A DNA stretch of 64,000 bases from Mesostigma viride (taxonomy: Eukaryota > Streptophyta > Mesostigmatophyceae > Mesostigmatales > Mesostigmataceae): contig RPFO01001209.1 of NCBI GenBank assembly GCA_009746045.1, positions 122,501 to 186,500 on the forward strand, given 5' to 3'. This document shows, in pieces, positions 33,503-45,186 of this stretch. A program made the position numbers and the translations under genes. How positions within the stretch are numbered: the first letter of the stretch is position 1; the number at the start of each line of letters is the position of its first letter. The notes under the pieces are model-generated. The model did no database searches, was not told the origin of the DNA, and worked only from the letters and a program-made list of their open reading frames with translations.

Positions 33503-34224
33503 GTACATGGATGTCAAAGAAAAAAAAATGATGAGGATTCAGGCTCCCATGGTTTCATCATGCATGGCCCGTCTACGTACATGGATGGCATGTATGTACT
33601 TAATGATGAGGATTCAGGCTCCCATGGTGTCATCATGGCGTGTCTACGTACATGGATGGCAATTATGTAATTAATGATGAGGATTCAGGCTCCCATGGTG
33701 TCATCATTGCCCGTGTACGTACCTGGATGGCATTTATGTAATTAATGATGAGGATTCAGGCTCCCATAGTGTCATCATGGCTGGCCTACGTACATGGATG
33801 GCATTTATGTAATTAATGATGAGGATTCAGGCTCCATTGGGGTCATCATGGCTGGCCTACGTACATGGATGGCACATATGTAATTAATGATGAGGATTCA
33901 GGCTCCCATGGTGTCATCATGGCCCGTCTACGTACATGTTTGGCATTTATGTAATTAATGATGAGGATTCAGGCTCCCATGGGGTCATCATGGCTGGCCT
34001 ATACGTACATGGATGTCAAAGAAAAAAAAATGATGAGGATTAAGGCTCCCGTGGTGTCATTATGGCCCGTCTACGTGTTGTTGGCATGTATGTAATTAAT
34101 GATGAGGATTCAGGCTCCCATGGGGTCATCATGGCTGGCCTATGTACATGGATGTCAAAGAAAAATAAATGATGAGGATTCAGGCTCCCATGGTGTCATC
34201 ATGGCCCGTCTACGTGTTGTTGAC
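33503..34224 (+). repeat. Satellite, right array, segment 2
   Basis: About ten units, including variants with GATGTCAAAGAAAAAAAA linkers. The unit order closely matches 43345-43526 plus 45187-46087, so the two stretches are segmental duplicates. Ends TTGAC, the Copia-4 target duplication. Confidence 0.93.
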
Positions 34225-34682
34225 AGTTGGATGGAGACTAGGGACGACGAACAACTGCTGAAGCTGAAAGCGAATGATGATTGTATTATCAATAATACAA
34301 TGAGAGAGCAATGGAAGCTGAGGGCTCAGAATGGAACGTCTGGGCAAACTCGGGTGCTGCGGCACTCCCCAGTGCTACGCCTATATGCCTATGGCGGTGC
34401 TACCTGCAGCACCTCACCAGTGGACAACTGTACACTGCAATGCCATGCGACCACGTCACTAGCATCCACTACACTCGGCCCGTCCAGAACCGGATAACCC
34501 GGGTCTGGCGGGTCGAGCTAGAGTCTAGGCACAGTCTGGCACTAACCGCACATCGGTCCACATGACACCTCAGTACCGTACACCCTGCCGTACTGTACTG
34601 AGGTGTCCCGCTCAGCCGCGGTAGGCAATACGCGGCGCGCAGGCCGGAAATCCGTGTGTCAGCCTAAGCATCTCATCTAACT
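34225..34682 (-). repeat. 3' LTR of Copia-4
   Basis: 458 bp; differs from 42258-42714 at a handful of sites (ATTATCAATAAT versus ATTACAATAAT, AAGCTGAGG versus AAGCCGAGG, CACCCTGCC versus CACCGTGCC), which points to some age. Confidence 0.93.
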
Positions 34683-35743
34683 CCCATTATGTTTTCCTTT
34701 CAGGTTGAAGGCTAGCGACTTCAAGCCTGACCCTGCCCAGCTAGGAGACTGACTCCAAGCTGACTGAGGTGCTGAGCAACTGACACCCATACTGCAACAT
34801 CTGGACTGAAAAAGATGGGCCCCAGAACTCGTGCAATACTTGTGATGGCATCACGTTTAGCTCAACATGCCCGGGGAGTTCCTCCTCCTCGCGAGCTCAC
34901 AAGGGAGATAGCTATGCCTGTCTGCCTATCCAGGGAGTGCATCACCAGCCAAGAGAGCCATTGTAAAAAATGCCAAGGTAACCGTTTAAGAGGTTCCATG
35001 TTGTTCCATCATCATCGCCCACTCAGAGAAAAATACCCAGCCAGGCTGGGTCAACTGAGCTCAGGTTACCTGCAACCTGAGGAGTGACAGTGGACAGGTT
35101 TATTGCACCCTGCACTGTCCATGTTGTACCTGCACAACATGTGAGGACCAGCCACCCCTGCCCTGCACAGAGGGGGCTGAAGTCCGAGTGACAGGTGACA
35201 GGACTATGACATCCTGGACCTGGCCACGTTGCACCTGCACAACGTGTGGGACCAGCCACCCCTGCCCTGCACATGGTGACTGAAGTCCTGGTGACAGGTG
35301 ACAGGAATATTTCATCCTGCACCTGTGCTGAGCACGTTGTACTAGACAACATGACAGCACCCATGCCTTTACTGCCACTGAACAGTAAGGCCAGGTGGCC
35401 CAGGATATCCACAGTGAACTGGGGTCCTGGGTAACCACCTGTCAAGGGAGCTTTGACCCTCCACTTGAATGGGGGCACCTGAGCCACTGAGCTCAAGGCC
35501 AATCCACCAAGGCATACGCCCTAGTGGAAAAATGTGAGATACATCCCATGCCCACCTATGAAGGTGTGCATAACGAAATTCCATGGTGTTGAAAAAATCA
35601 AAACAGATTTTATTGGGCATAGGGCACGCAGATGTATGAAAACAGACTCCAACCAACCCCCCTTGCTGGAAGCCACAACCTACCCCTTGGACCTGCCCAA
35701 GGGGTACTGGGTGACCTAGGCGGCCCTGGTGAACAGGACCCTG
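34683..35743 (-). other. Copia-4 3' non-coding region with internal tandem repeat
   Basis: Just over 1 kb after RNase H. On the minus strand GAAAGGAAAACATAATGGG (34683-34701) abuts the LTR and is a plausible polypurine tract. A roughly 115-bp unit recurs about 2.5 times at 35108-35355 (GACCAGCCACCCCTGCCCTG ... GACAGGTGACAGG). No supported gene. Confidence 0.6.
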
Positions 35744-36295
35744 CTAGGCGTCCCCCCTATGGGGCAGGGTTGCCTGCTTGCCATAGGGGTTCATCAAGTG
35801 GTACAACAGCTGATATTGTTCAGCTGCCTGCTGAGGCACTTTAGTGAGTGCATCAGCAGCGTTGTGTTTGTCCTCCACGTGACGGGTGGACTCCCAGTAG
35901 GTGGACTCCTGTTTCAGGACCACCCAGTCAAGATCAGTGTGCACAGCATAGGGGTTAGCAAGGAAACTGAGGACTGACTGACTGTCAGTGAGCAAGTGTG
36001 CCACCACCCCAGCATTGCTGCCTGCTTGCATCTGCAACCAAACCAGCACATGATTCAAGTACCTGGCATGAAGCACTGCTGACACCACTGCCCTGCACTC
36101 AGCAGCATTGCTGCTGACAGCCTTGCGTCTATGCAACCGGCTGTACCATGAAATGAGAGACAAGGGTGCATCATCATTCTGCACAAAATACAAGCCTGAC
36201 TCCCTTGCCTGCAACTTGGTAATCTGCCTGGACTCCATGGAACTATCCATCATAGCTTGGATGTGAATGGTTTTGTGGAGATCCAAGGAGTGCAA
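35744..36295 (-). pseudogene. Copia-4 RNase H
   Basis: 183 codons: MMDSSMESRQITKLQARESG, WYSRLHRRKAVSSNAAECRA, LLTDSQSVLSFL and NAADALTKVP give all four acidic positions of Copia-type RNase H. The RT in front is in different frames, so the polyprotein is broken, but this domain itself is complete. Confidence 0.87.
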
Positions 36296-37741
36296 GATAA
36301 GGGGAGGGCCTCCTGGAGAGTTTTGGTGATGGCTTTGTGACCTACTTGCATCAAGACATCATCATCAACTCTGCTAACCACAGCCAGGTGAGGTGCACAC
36401 GTTGAGCACAACCACCCCAGCTTGCCTCTAATGGTAGGACAGGCTCCAGGTTTGATTTTTGTTTGCAAAACCTCCAAGCAGCTGTGCATGTAATCATTGG
36501 GAGAGTAAGTGCACACACCCACTGGTTTTGATGCTGCTGGAGTTGTAACATTGTGCCACAAAATTTTATGGCAGTGGTGCCCAGCTCTACTTGCTTGCCA
36601 ATCTCAAAATGCTGTGACACTTGTTGAATAAAATCATCCACAGCACGCCTTGGCCCAGCAATCAGCTGATCATCCCCATGCCACACAAAGGTGAGAATGC
36701 CATGAGGGTGTGGGACCACAAAGAAGCAAGGGTCTATGTCATCATATCTAGCCCCTAGCTTTTCAAACACAGCCTGAGCTGACATCCTGAAAATGCGAGG
36801 AGCTGATTGCAGCCCTTCAACACCTATGTTAGCTTTCAGGTACTGCTGAGGGATGTGTTTTGCCCAAACTCTGGGAGTGGAGACTACATACACCTGACCA
36901 TGCCACACTTGTTGTGCTATCTCAGGTGAGCCTTTCAGGAAAGCCCTTTTAATGTCTGTAGCCTTACATACATAGTCATCCCCATCATTGAGATGACCCA
37001 CAAAGACAGACAGCAAGATTTTTAGGGATGTTTGCTGAATGCCTGGCGTGTACAACTCTGCCTCTGTCAGATCAGTGGTGCCCTTGAACTCTGTCACACA
37101 AGGTCTAGCATGAAAATGACTGACCCATCTGCTGCTGGCTTATGTTTACACACAAACTTCAGGCGCAAGTGCTTGCACCCTGCAGGCTTTTTGTCAATAG
37201 GTGTGACAGGTGGAGTATGAGAAGGACTAAGAGGATCTGGCACTACCCATTCTTCCCTGGCCTTGTTAAAGGCCTCCACCCATTTTAGGAATCCTATGTG
37301 TGTGCGACAGTCTTGCTCTATCTGTTCATAAGAAAGAGGAGACATTTTAGCCACATCATGCTTGCCCAATCCAAATGAGTTGGGATGAAGTTTTTGGTTG
37401 TGAACCAAGTCTGCCACACAGGGTTCTTGCCCTGGGGCATACTTGGGTGTAGCAAATTTTACAGAAGCAATGTTGGTGTTAAGAAGTTTTTCAAGAGAAA
37501 TTTTGAAATGATTCAGATCAACACCACCCATGTCCTGGATGGATAGTCTATCACTGGAGATGAGGACACCAGGGTAACAGAGAAAAGGATCCCCCAACAA
37601 AGCATTCCCTTTATAACCTTCCAAGACCTGAAAAGGAGTGGGGATACCGAGTATAGTCAACATGACCTGACCTAATACCTTGAGGGATGACTGCCCTGAG
37701 AAATCAGCCACATGGTGCCAGGGTGAAGGTTCCAAAGGCAA
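36296..37741 (-). pseudogene. Copia-4 protease C-terminal part and reverse transcriptase
   Basis: The frame 37741-37094 has DFSGQSSLKVLGQVMLTILG and GNALLGDPFLCYPG (retropepsin flap and hydrophobic-LG motif), then the RT N-terminus LRLKFVCKHKP. After a frameshift 37097-36351 has TEAELYTPGIQQTSLKILL, KATDIKRAFLKGS, GVEGLQSAPRIF and FVWHGDDQLIAG (HGDD at 36669-36680). Another shift near 36560 leads to WLCSTCAPHLAVVSRVDDDV before RNase H. Polymerase function is clear by family; this copy is broken. Confidence 0.85.
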
Positions 37742-39180
37742 TGGGGCACAGCCAGGGCACTGATAATGCTGACCTGGGCTTGTGTGTCCACTGCAACCAT
37801 AAATGGGCTATTGTCATTCTGCCCAACCTTCCCCACCTTAGCTGATCCTGCAGCAGTTTGAGCTTTGGCTCTATGAGCTGCTTGTAAAATGCGAACAGCG
37901 TCTGCTAGGCTGCGTTTGGAAGGTGCAGCTAGTGGCTGAGCTATGTTCACACTTGAAGAGGTGATAGGTTGCTGATCACCTGTTTTGCCAATGTGACCCT
38001 CTGCTGCAGGGGGCCAATCCTGCAGTGACTGCCTGCAATCATCAAGGGTGACCTGGGTGTCACAGTGGGTGTGGCTCTCACACTCACCAGTGGGTGTTCC
38101 AAACAACCACTCACTGGGCAACGCTGGGATGCCAGGCAACTGTACAGGGCTGTCGGCCAACAGCTCTTCCTCCTCTGCCACGTCTGACACAGTTGGAAAA
38201 TACAATTTCATCCTGTGAGGTGAACACCTGTGAATCTTTCCCGTGTCATTGTGTTTAACTAACACTGTCCTGCCAGTGGTGTTAAACTTTAGGATGGTGG
38301 CTGGCCCATGCCAGGTACCCACCTTGCCTAGTCCCGACTCCTTGTAGAATAGGACCTGATCCCCTTCTCTGAAGGTGGGACGTGGATGCTTTGCATCCTT
38401 GACAGCTAACCTGCTAGCTGTCTGTGCTCGCTGTGCGTTGTATAGGGCTAGTACCTCAGGTGGATAAATGCCTGCATGCAATCCATCTGGTGTAATGACC
38501 ACCCCTTGTGGGGTTTTCATGAGTGGCCTCCTGTTGAGGACTTGGCACAACCTGGTGGACCACAGAGCTCTGTCAGCATATGACCCACTGTCAGCCAGCA
38601 GATTGCCATCTTCTTTGGCTACAAGGGTTTTAATGGACCTGATGGCCCTTTCAATAATGCCTTGCCTCTCATGATCTTCTAGCCCAGCCAGATCAATAGC
38701 CTCACACCCTGGTTCATTGGCAAGACACGTGAACTGCTGATCCAGTAACAATGCCTCCACAGGGTAGTACCTGGCCTGAGCAATCAAGAGAGCCCTGAGC
38801 AACTGTGTCTTGTCCATTCCAGGTAATGGTTCAATGGTTGTGTACCTTGACCATGCATCTTTAAGTGCCAAGTAAGATTGTCCTTTGATATGAAAGACAT
38901 CTCCTACCACCCTGCCCTTGCTCTTAGGTGGGGTAGCTACATGCCACTTAGGGGGTTTGGGTGCATTGAACTGACAATGCTGGCAGTGGGATCTGACCAC
39001 CTGGCATGCACGTCTGAGTGCTGCCCCCCCTATTGCTGCTGCCACCACCTCTGCACTCACTTCATGCCCATAAAGGAAATGCAACTGCAAAGCAAGCTCC
39101 TGAAAACTGATCTGAGCATCCTCTGGGGGACACTCTGCACACCTTGGGAACCATAGATGTGAAGGTTGGTTTAGAGACAT
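37672..39180 (-). pseudogene. Copia-4 integrase followed by start of retropepsin-like domain
   Basis: 502-codon frame. HHCC: HFLYGH and CQHC. Catalytic core: GDVFHIKGQSYLALKDAWSR (first Asp region), LLLDQQF (second Asp), EDHERQGIIERAIRSIKTLV (Glu). C-terminal part with VGTWHGPATILKF. Then an Ala/Gln-rich linker and MVAVDTQAQVSIISAL (DTQ at 37780-37788), after which the frame is lost. Shows integrase and protease in one continuous frame in the order INT then PR, which rules out a chimeric assembly of the order. Confidence 0.88.
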
Positions 39181-39479
39181 AATCTTCTGAAACCAGCTGT
39201 AGCACCTTTCCAGAACTGCTCACTGCTCTGACAGTGGGGCATGCAGATGAAAGAGGTGAAGCAGGCACACTCAAGCCAGCATGAGAGGGAGACTCACACT
39301 TCTTGCCGTAAGGAGGCCGCTTGCAGTCCTTGGGGTCACCGTGGGGCGGCCCGTGGCACTTGTGGCACAGGACGTCCAAATGCCCCAGCTCGTCCACGTT
39401 CTTGCGGCAGGTGGGCCGCAGGTGGTACTTCATGCCACAGCGGGTGCACCGCTGAGAAGACTTGTCCTCCTTGTCCTGC

Positions 39480-39550
<71 letters not shown>

Positions 39551-40437
39551 GCTGTTGCTGTTGTTGTTGTTGTTGCTGGAGCTGCCCCCCTTGGAGGGAG
39601 ACTGCCCCTTACCCTTGCCCTTGCCCCAGCCCCTGCCCTTGCCCTTGCCCTTGCCCTTGCCCTTGCCCTTGCCCTTAAACATTTGTCCCAGCAGGGACTT
39701 GACTTCTGCCATAGTGACAGGTCTCTTGCTCCTGTCTTCCCTCTCCCTATCCTCCTCCTCCCTCTCTTCCCCCCTGACCCTCTTTACAGAGGTGCCCATG
39801 GCCCCCTGGCTAAGGGGAGCCAAGGCCAGCTTGATATAATCCAATGCCTCCTTCATGTCCTCCCAGTACTTTGCCATTCCTGTTGCAAGCATAGCGTAGG
39901 TGTTTTTGTCAAGTTTGAGTTTCTCAAGGAAGGAACGCAGCAAGAACTTGTGATCTAGCTGCTGGACATCAGGACGTGCTTTGATGGCTAGCTCATATTT
40001 CTTTGTCTCAGCCACATAGTCCACTGATGTGACCCTGTATTCCTCTACCCACCTGAATGCCCCATATATGTCCACAGATGAGGGGGTGGAGAGGAGGTCA
40101 GTTAGCTCCTTCATGAAAGCCTCCCAAACTGCCCTAGCCTGCGTGTCCTGCCACTTGGGATACCTACGCTGGAAGACAAGAATGAGATTCTGAATCTGAG
40201 AGAGGACTGATGGTAGAAATCCCCCTGCATGAGAGATCCAAACCAATTCTTGACATTCAGTTCCTCCCTAGCCAGCTGCAGAGAGAGAAGTGCATGATTC
40301 CCCTGCTCCCTAGTATACCCCTCAGGCAGCCCCCTGACATTAATCCTATCCACAGGACGGTTTTCATTGTAAGTGGGCAACCTAGAGGGGGATGCAGGGG
40401 GAGAGGGAGAAGATGGTGTTGCTGCTGCAGCATTCAC
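39181..40437 (-). pseudogene. Copia-4 gag with (GK)n, poly-Asn and two zinc fingers
   Basis: Starts MNAAAATPSSPSPPASPSRL at 40437, shifts frame near 40240, then continues as helical Gag homologous to that of Copia-5 (RWVEEYRVTSVDYVAETKKY; AKYWEDMKEALDYIKLALAP). A GKGKGK tract and about 30 Asn precede CTRCGMKYHLRPTC (CCHC) and a second finger CHKCHGPPHGDPKDC. The frame then runs out at 39062 while integrase begins in another frame at 39180. Packages RNA by family role. Confidence 0.8.
39478..39578. repeat. (AAC)n microsatellite encoding poly-Asn
   Basis: Nearly pure GTT repeat on the plus strand (AAC on the coding strand), about 33 triplets with two CTG interruptions, in frame inside Copia-4 gag. 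Confidence 0.95.
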
Positions 40438-40462
40438 AGGAGAGACTGCTGAGAGGGAAGTG

Positions 40463-42216
40463 CTACTTGAGTGAGCTGAGCAGGATGGGCAAACATGGGC
40501 TGTGTAGGAGGGTTAGACAACATAGGGGTGGGCTGGTGGGGGTGTGAGTGTGTGTCACTTCCCGCCTCCTGCTGCGGGCCTCCTCCCAATCATGGAAGGT
40601 GGGAGAGAGGGACACTTCATCGTCAGTAGGGTTAGTAAGATCATGATGCAGCCAGGTAGGCAGCCACCTACCCGCCCCTCTCAGGATGGCGTTGTGCAGG
40701 AGCTCCAGACGCACCAGACGCACCCTGCTGCCCTGCACCCTCCTCCCTGAGAGGAGAGCCTGCAGGGCAGGCAGCAGGTCGTCGCACACCCTGCGTGTGC
40801 CCTGCTTGGAGGTTGGGCAGGCCCAGGATGTGCGTGATGATGCACACACCAGGCTGCCCGCCTCCGCGACGTGCATCTGCTGGCTCCTGTCGGCCAGCCC
40901 ACGGAAGGAGGCTGTGGCTGTCTGTATGGCACGCCACACGGCCTCATCACCCAGGGTGATGAAGTCGCGACCTTCCAGGTCGCCCTCCAGCAGTGCTGGT
41001 TGCTGCCCAGCTGGTGGGACCCTGAGGCCCCTCCGGCCCTGCCAGGGACTTGTCCTTGTTGCGGCTAGAGGGGGCCTGCCCCCCAGAGCCGCTGGAGGTG
41101 CCCGTGACACCCTCCATGGGGGCTGCATCCCCCGCCAGCGCCGGAGGCGCCGGCGTCGCTGCCGGGGTCCCTGCGACCCCGGGCGCTTGTGTCGCCGCCG
41201 GGGTCCCTGCGACCCCGGTGGCCTCCTCAGCCACCTGGCCCCCCACGCTGGGCGGGGGAGCCTGCGGCTGAGGTTGGACCCTCTGACCTGCCAGAGGGTC
41301 CTGGGTGGCTTCACCACCCATGGGCGTGTTGGGGGCGTCTGCCGCCCCGCGCTCCGTCGCAGGCGGCATCGCAGCCGCCTCACGCCTATCCGGGCCCCAG
41401 CCAACTGGCGTGACTTGGGGCCACGGCCCCAACGGAGTCAGCGTGATCTCCTGTCGGGCGACCACGCGCAGCGCCTCTCTCTGGCGCTGCCTGGACGCCC
41501 ACTGATCAACAGTGCCGGGTTGTGCCTCGGCCGATTGGCGAAACAGTACAGCCAAACTGCCACCTGAACCAGTGGGACTGCATCCTCAAACGCCCCTCGA
41601 TCAGCGTTTGCACCCGATGAACCTCTATCGCGTGTATCTCCTCATCTGGAAGCAACTGAAAACGTTGATGTATGATCCGGCCGTTCACCGAAATGAACGC
41701 CGGGATGTCGTCCTCCCCAATGGGGAGAAAATGGGGTGGGCGCCCGAACGCGACCGGGGGCGGAACATGTTCCCCATACCGGTCAATGTCCATGATGGCC
41801 ATCTGTCGGCCCACGGAAAGGTTGCCAGACGTCGCAGGTGTCTGCGACGAAAGCTCAAGCGAAGGCCGAGGCCTCGCAGGCTGCACCTCCCATCCTCCTC
41901 GAGGAATCACTCCGCTCACGACCCCCGTCACCTGCGACGGGGGAATTACGTGCCCGGGGGACCTGCCCCCCAGGTGCCATGGCGGACGAACCGCCAGTGG
42001 CAAACGGACGACCGCTCGCCATCCCCCGGGCGCCGGGCCCCACCTGCGGGCCCCGACGCCTGGGTGGTCAGCGACCACCGTGCGGAAGGTGACGTTGGGC
42101 GTCACCCTCGCATCGTTGGTGGAGGGCGTGCCCTCCGGCGAAAGGCGGGGTGAGGTGCGCCTGGCAGGCGCCTTCCCATTGTTGTTGTTGCCGTTGTTGC
42201 CGTTGTTGGAAGCCAT
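40463..42216 (-). pseudogene. Copia-4 extra ORF upstream of gag (function unknown)
   Basis: Begins 41 bp after the 5' LTR with MASNNGNNGNNNNGKAPARR and covers about 580 residues across three frames (42216-41506, 41555-40947, 41404-40463). The N-terminal part is Pro/Gly/Arg-rich, the middle is Ala/Pro/Gly-rich and the C-terminal part is helical (ILRGAGRWLPTWLHHDLTNP). I do not recognise a domain. It is separate from gag, which starts at 40437. The same slot is filled by other unrecognised proteins in Copia-2 and Copia-5. Confidence 0.5.
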
Positions 42217-42257
42217 ATTTTTTTGATTTGCTAAAAAATATCGAACTTTTCAGTCCA

Positions 42258-42714
42258 AGTTGGATGGAGACTAGGGACGACGAACAACTGCTGAAGCTGA
42301 AAGCGAATGATGATTGTATTACAATAATACAATGAGAGAGCAATGGAAGCCGAGGGCTCAGAATGGAACGTCTGGGCAAACTCGGGTGCTGCGGCACTCC
42401 CCGGTGCTACGCCTATATGCCTATGGCGGTGCTACCTGCAGCACCTCACCAGTGGACAACTGTACACTGCAATGCCATGCGACCACGTCACTAGCATCCA
42501 CTACACTCGGCCCGTCCAGAACCGGATAACCCGGGTCTGGCGGGTCGAGCTAGAGTCTAGGCACAGTCTGGCACTAACCGCACATCGGTCCACATGACAC
42601 CTCAGTACCGTACACCGTGCCGTACTGTACTGAGGTGTCCCGCTCAGCCGCGGTAGGCAATACGCGGCGCGCAGGCCGGAAATCCGTGTGTCAGCCTAAG
42701 CATCTCATCTAACT
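42258..42714 (-). repeat. 5' LTR of Copia-4
   Basis: 457-bp partner of 34225-34682; ends CATCTCATCTAACT and is followed by the TTGAC duplication and satellite. Confidence 0.93.
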
Positions 42715-43526
42715 TTGACATGTATGTAACTAATGATGAGGATTCAGGCTCCCATGGTGTCATCATGGCTGGCCTACGTACATGGACGTCTCATAAAAAA
42801 AATGATGAGGATTCAGGCTCCCATGGTGTCATCATGGCTTGTCTACGTACATGGATGGCATTCATGTAATTAATGATGAGGATTCAGGCTCCCATGGGGT
42901 CATCATGGCCCGTCTACGTACATGGACGGCATTTATGTAATGAATGATGAGGATTCAGGCTCCCATGGGGTCATCATGGCTTGTCTACGTACATGGATGT
43001 CAAAGAAAAAAAATGATGAGGATTCAGGCTTCCATGGTGTGATCATGGCCCGTCTACGTACATGGATGGCATTTATGTAATTAATGATTAGGATTCAGGC
43101 TCCCATGGTGTCATCATGGCTTGTCTACGTACATGGTTGGCATTTACGTAATTAATGATGAGGATTCAGGCTCCCATGGTGTCATCATTGCCCGTGTATG
43201 TACATGGTTGGCATTTATGTAATTAATGATGAGGATTCAGGCTCCATTGGTGTCATCATGGCCCGTCTACGTACATGGATGGCATGTATGTAATTAATGA
43301 TGAGGATTCAGGCTCCATTGGTGTCATCATGGCTGGCCTACGTATGTACATGGATGTCAAAGAAAAAAAAATGATGAGGATTCAGGCTCCCATGGTTTCA
43401 TCATGCATGGCCCGTCTACGTACATGGATGGCATGTATGTACTTAATGATGAGGATTCAGGCTCCCATGGTGTCATCATGGCGTGTCTACGTACATGGAT
43501 GGCAATTATGTAATTAATGATGAGGA
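42715..43526 (+). repeat. Satellite, right array, segment 3
   Basis: About twelve units. Contains CTACGTATGTACATGG (43338-43353) where the paralogous stretch carries the 3.4-kb TIR element flanked by GTAC. Ends AGGA (43523-43526). Confidence 0.95.
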
Positions 43527-45186
43527 TGTCGCGTTTGCGTGCCATATCATCCTGGACTGGTCATTACCGCTACTTGGAATGCATCCACTATCAGCAGTAA
43601 TCATGTGTGAGATATGCCACCTCCCCCCCCACTATTTAGCTCACAACAACGTGAGAGCAAAAAGTGAAAGAAAGGCAGCTCACACAAAAGAAGGAAGCCC
43701 AAAGAGGGCGTCATTCCAGGCAGCAGCAAAAAAAAGAAAAAAAAATCCAGCTGCTCAAAGATGCTTTTCCAGGATCAGCAACAACCTTAACATGCATGCT
43801 TTTAAAGGCTTAGCAATAACCCCTGACATGCATGCTTTTAATAAAGGCTTAGCAATAACCCCTTCAATGGCTTTTTACAGGGAAAAGCCTAACCTCTTCA
43901 GATGCTTTTGATCAAAGGCTAAGCAATAACCTCTTTCCACCACTAGGCCGGTAGGCCTGACTCCTAACAAGGTTGTTCGTTCAGTTACGGTTGATGATAT
44001 GTGGGCTCTGCCCCACTGGCAGCCACCCGTTGCAAGAGCAGTTCCTACCGACCTTTATGACATAACGCTTAACAAGATTTGGTTATTCACAAATAAAATT
44101 GAGAATACATTTTAGCCAAAACCAATGTTCATCAACAAGAAAGACTGGCTTATTCCAGCCCCTGGCCTGCCTAGCTTCGAGCAAACAAGTCCGGCATGTC
44201 CAATACCGTGAACATCCGCTACCCGCTCTCCTTTATACGGAAGTTGGCCTTGTCCGGATGTATGCCAACACCCAGCCAACCGCTCTCATCCTAAGCTACC
44301 GACAGTGCCCAGGCGAATCTACCATACTGGTAGTCCCTGCGACGACTGTCCTCGAGACAAATCCAAAAAGGCTTAACTTGTATGCCTATCTCGCCTCGAC
44401 CCATGAAAACAATCTCGCAACCATCACGGAGGTTGCGGCCGGGTTGTTCGACTACTAGTTAATCACATGAAGACAACTGCGTCGTTGTGAAGTGAAAACT
44501 GAACGAACAACGACCACAATGGCCGACTGTTCATCCTTTTAACCTGCGCAAGCTAACCTTTCCAACGTGACATCAGCCAGTGACGACCAAAATACGCTGA
44601 ACAAGGTGCCGCAAATCTAGCATGCGCTTTTTAACGTTAGATCAGGTGCTTGCCTGACACATACCAAATCTCATGAACAAATCTGTCCAAGCACAAGCTA
44701 AACAACTTGTAGATATTTTGCAACACTAAAAAGCGCTGCCGCAATCAGAAATTAACCAGGCTAAATTGCCGGCCATCTCAGGCACCGCTGCTCAAAGCGT
44801 GCTGACCGTTCGCGACGTTTCACGTGTAGCCCTGGTCGTTCTCCACAAAGTCTGGTGTCCCTCGTTGTAGTCCTGGCAGAGCACGTGATCACTGGCCCGG
44901 CAGCCAGCCCAACATGCCTGGCCTGCCTTAGTGGCGCGCGCCAGCGCCTGGACTGCCCTGGTGACGACCGGTAGCCCAAATCCCCCCTTAGCCCACTGCC
45001 GCAAATGCGAACGCACTCGCACTTGGACGAATTCAGAAGATCCGCCGACGATTCAGTGGACGCGTGATTACAACTGAGATCCGCGGCGTCAGTACCGGGC
45101 CGCGGTATAGCAACCCGCACAAGGCTGCGGACGTCAGAATTACGCTAAAATCTGAATTGCGGACGTGATAGATCACGGACGCGACA
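43527..45186. mobile_element. 1.66-kb TIR element
   Basis: Short inverted ends TGTCGCGT...ACGCGACA interrupt a satellite unit with AGGA repeated on both sides (43523-43526, 45187-45190); the empty version of this unit exists at about 33666-33690 and 45530-45555. The interior has three AGGCTTAGCAATAACC repeats (about 43803-43930) and one open stretch of about 100 codons (to 44458, LLYTEVGLVRMYANTQPTAL...) whose composition looks protein-like but which I cannot identify. No transposase motif seen, so probably non-autonomous or a captured exon fragment. Confidence 0.65.

Larger units (their letters stand above)
34225..42714 (-). mobile_element. Copia-4, LTR retrotransposon in the satellite
   Basis: LTRs 42258-42714 (5' on this strand) and 34225-34682, 457-458 bp, ends AGTT...AACT, target duplication TTGAC at 34220-34224 and 42715-42719. 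Coding order on the minus strand: extra ORF, gag with Asn and Gly-Lys tracts and two zinc fingers, integrase, retropepsin-like domain, RT, RNase H. At least five frameshifts. The uninterrupted target is preserved in a duplicated satellite stretch near 46078-46090. Confidence 0.93.

Noticed and set aside
39281-39958. Val/Leu-rich and Cys-rich proteins opposite Copia-4 gag
   Set aside because: Antisense translation of the (AAC)n and Gly-Lys tracts.
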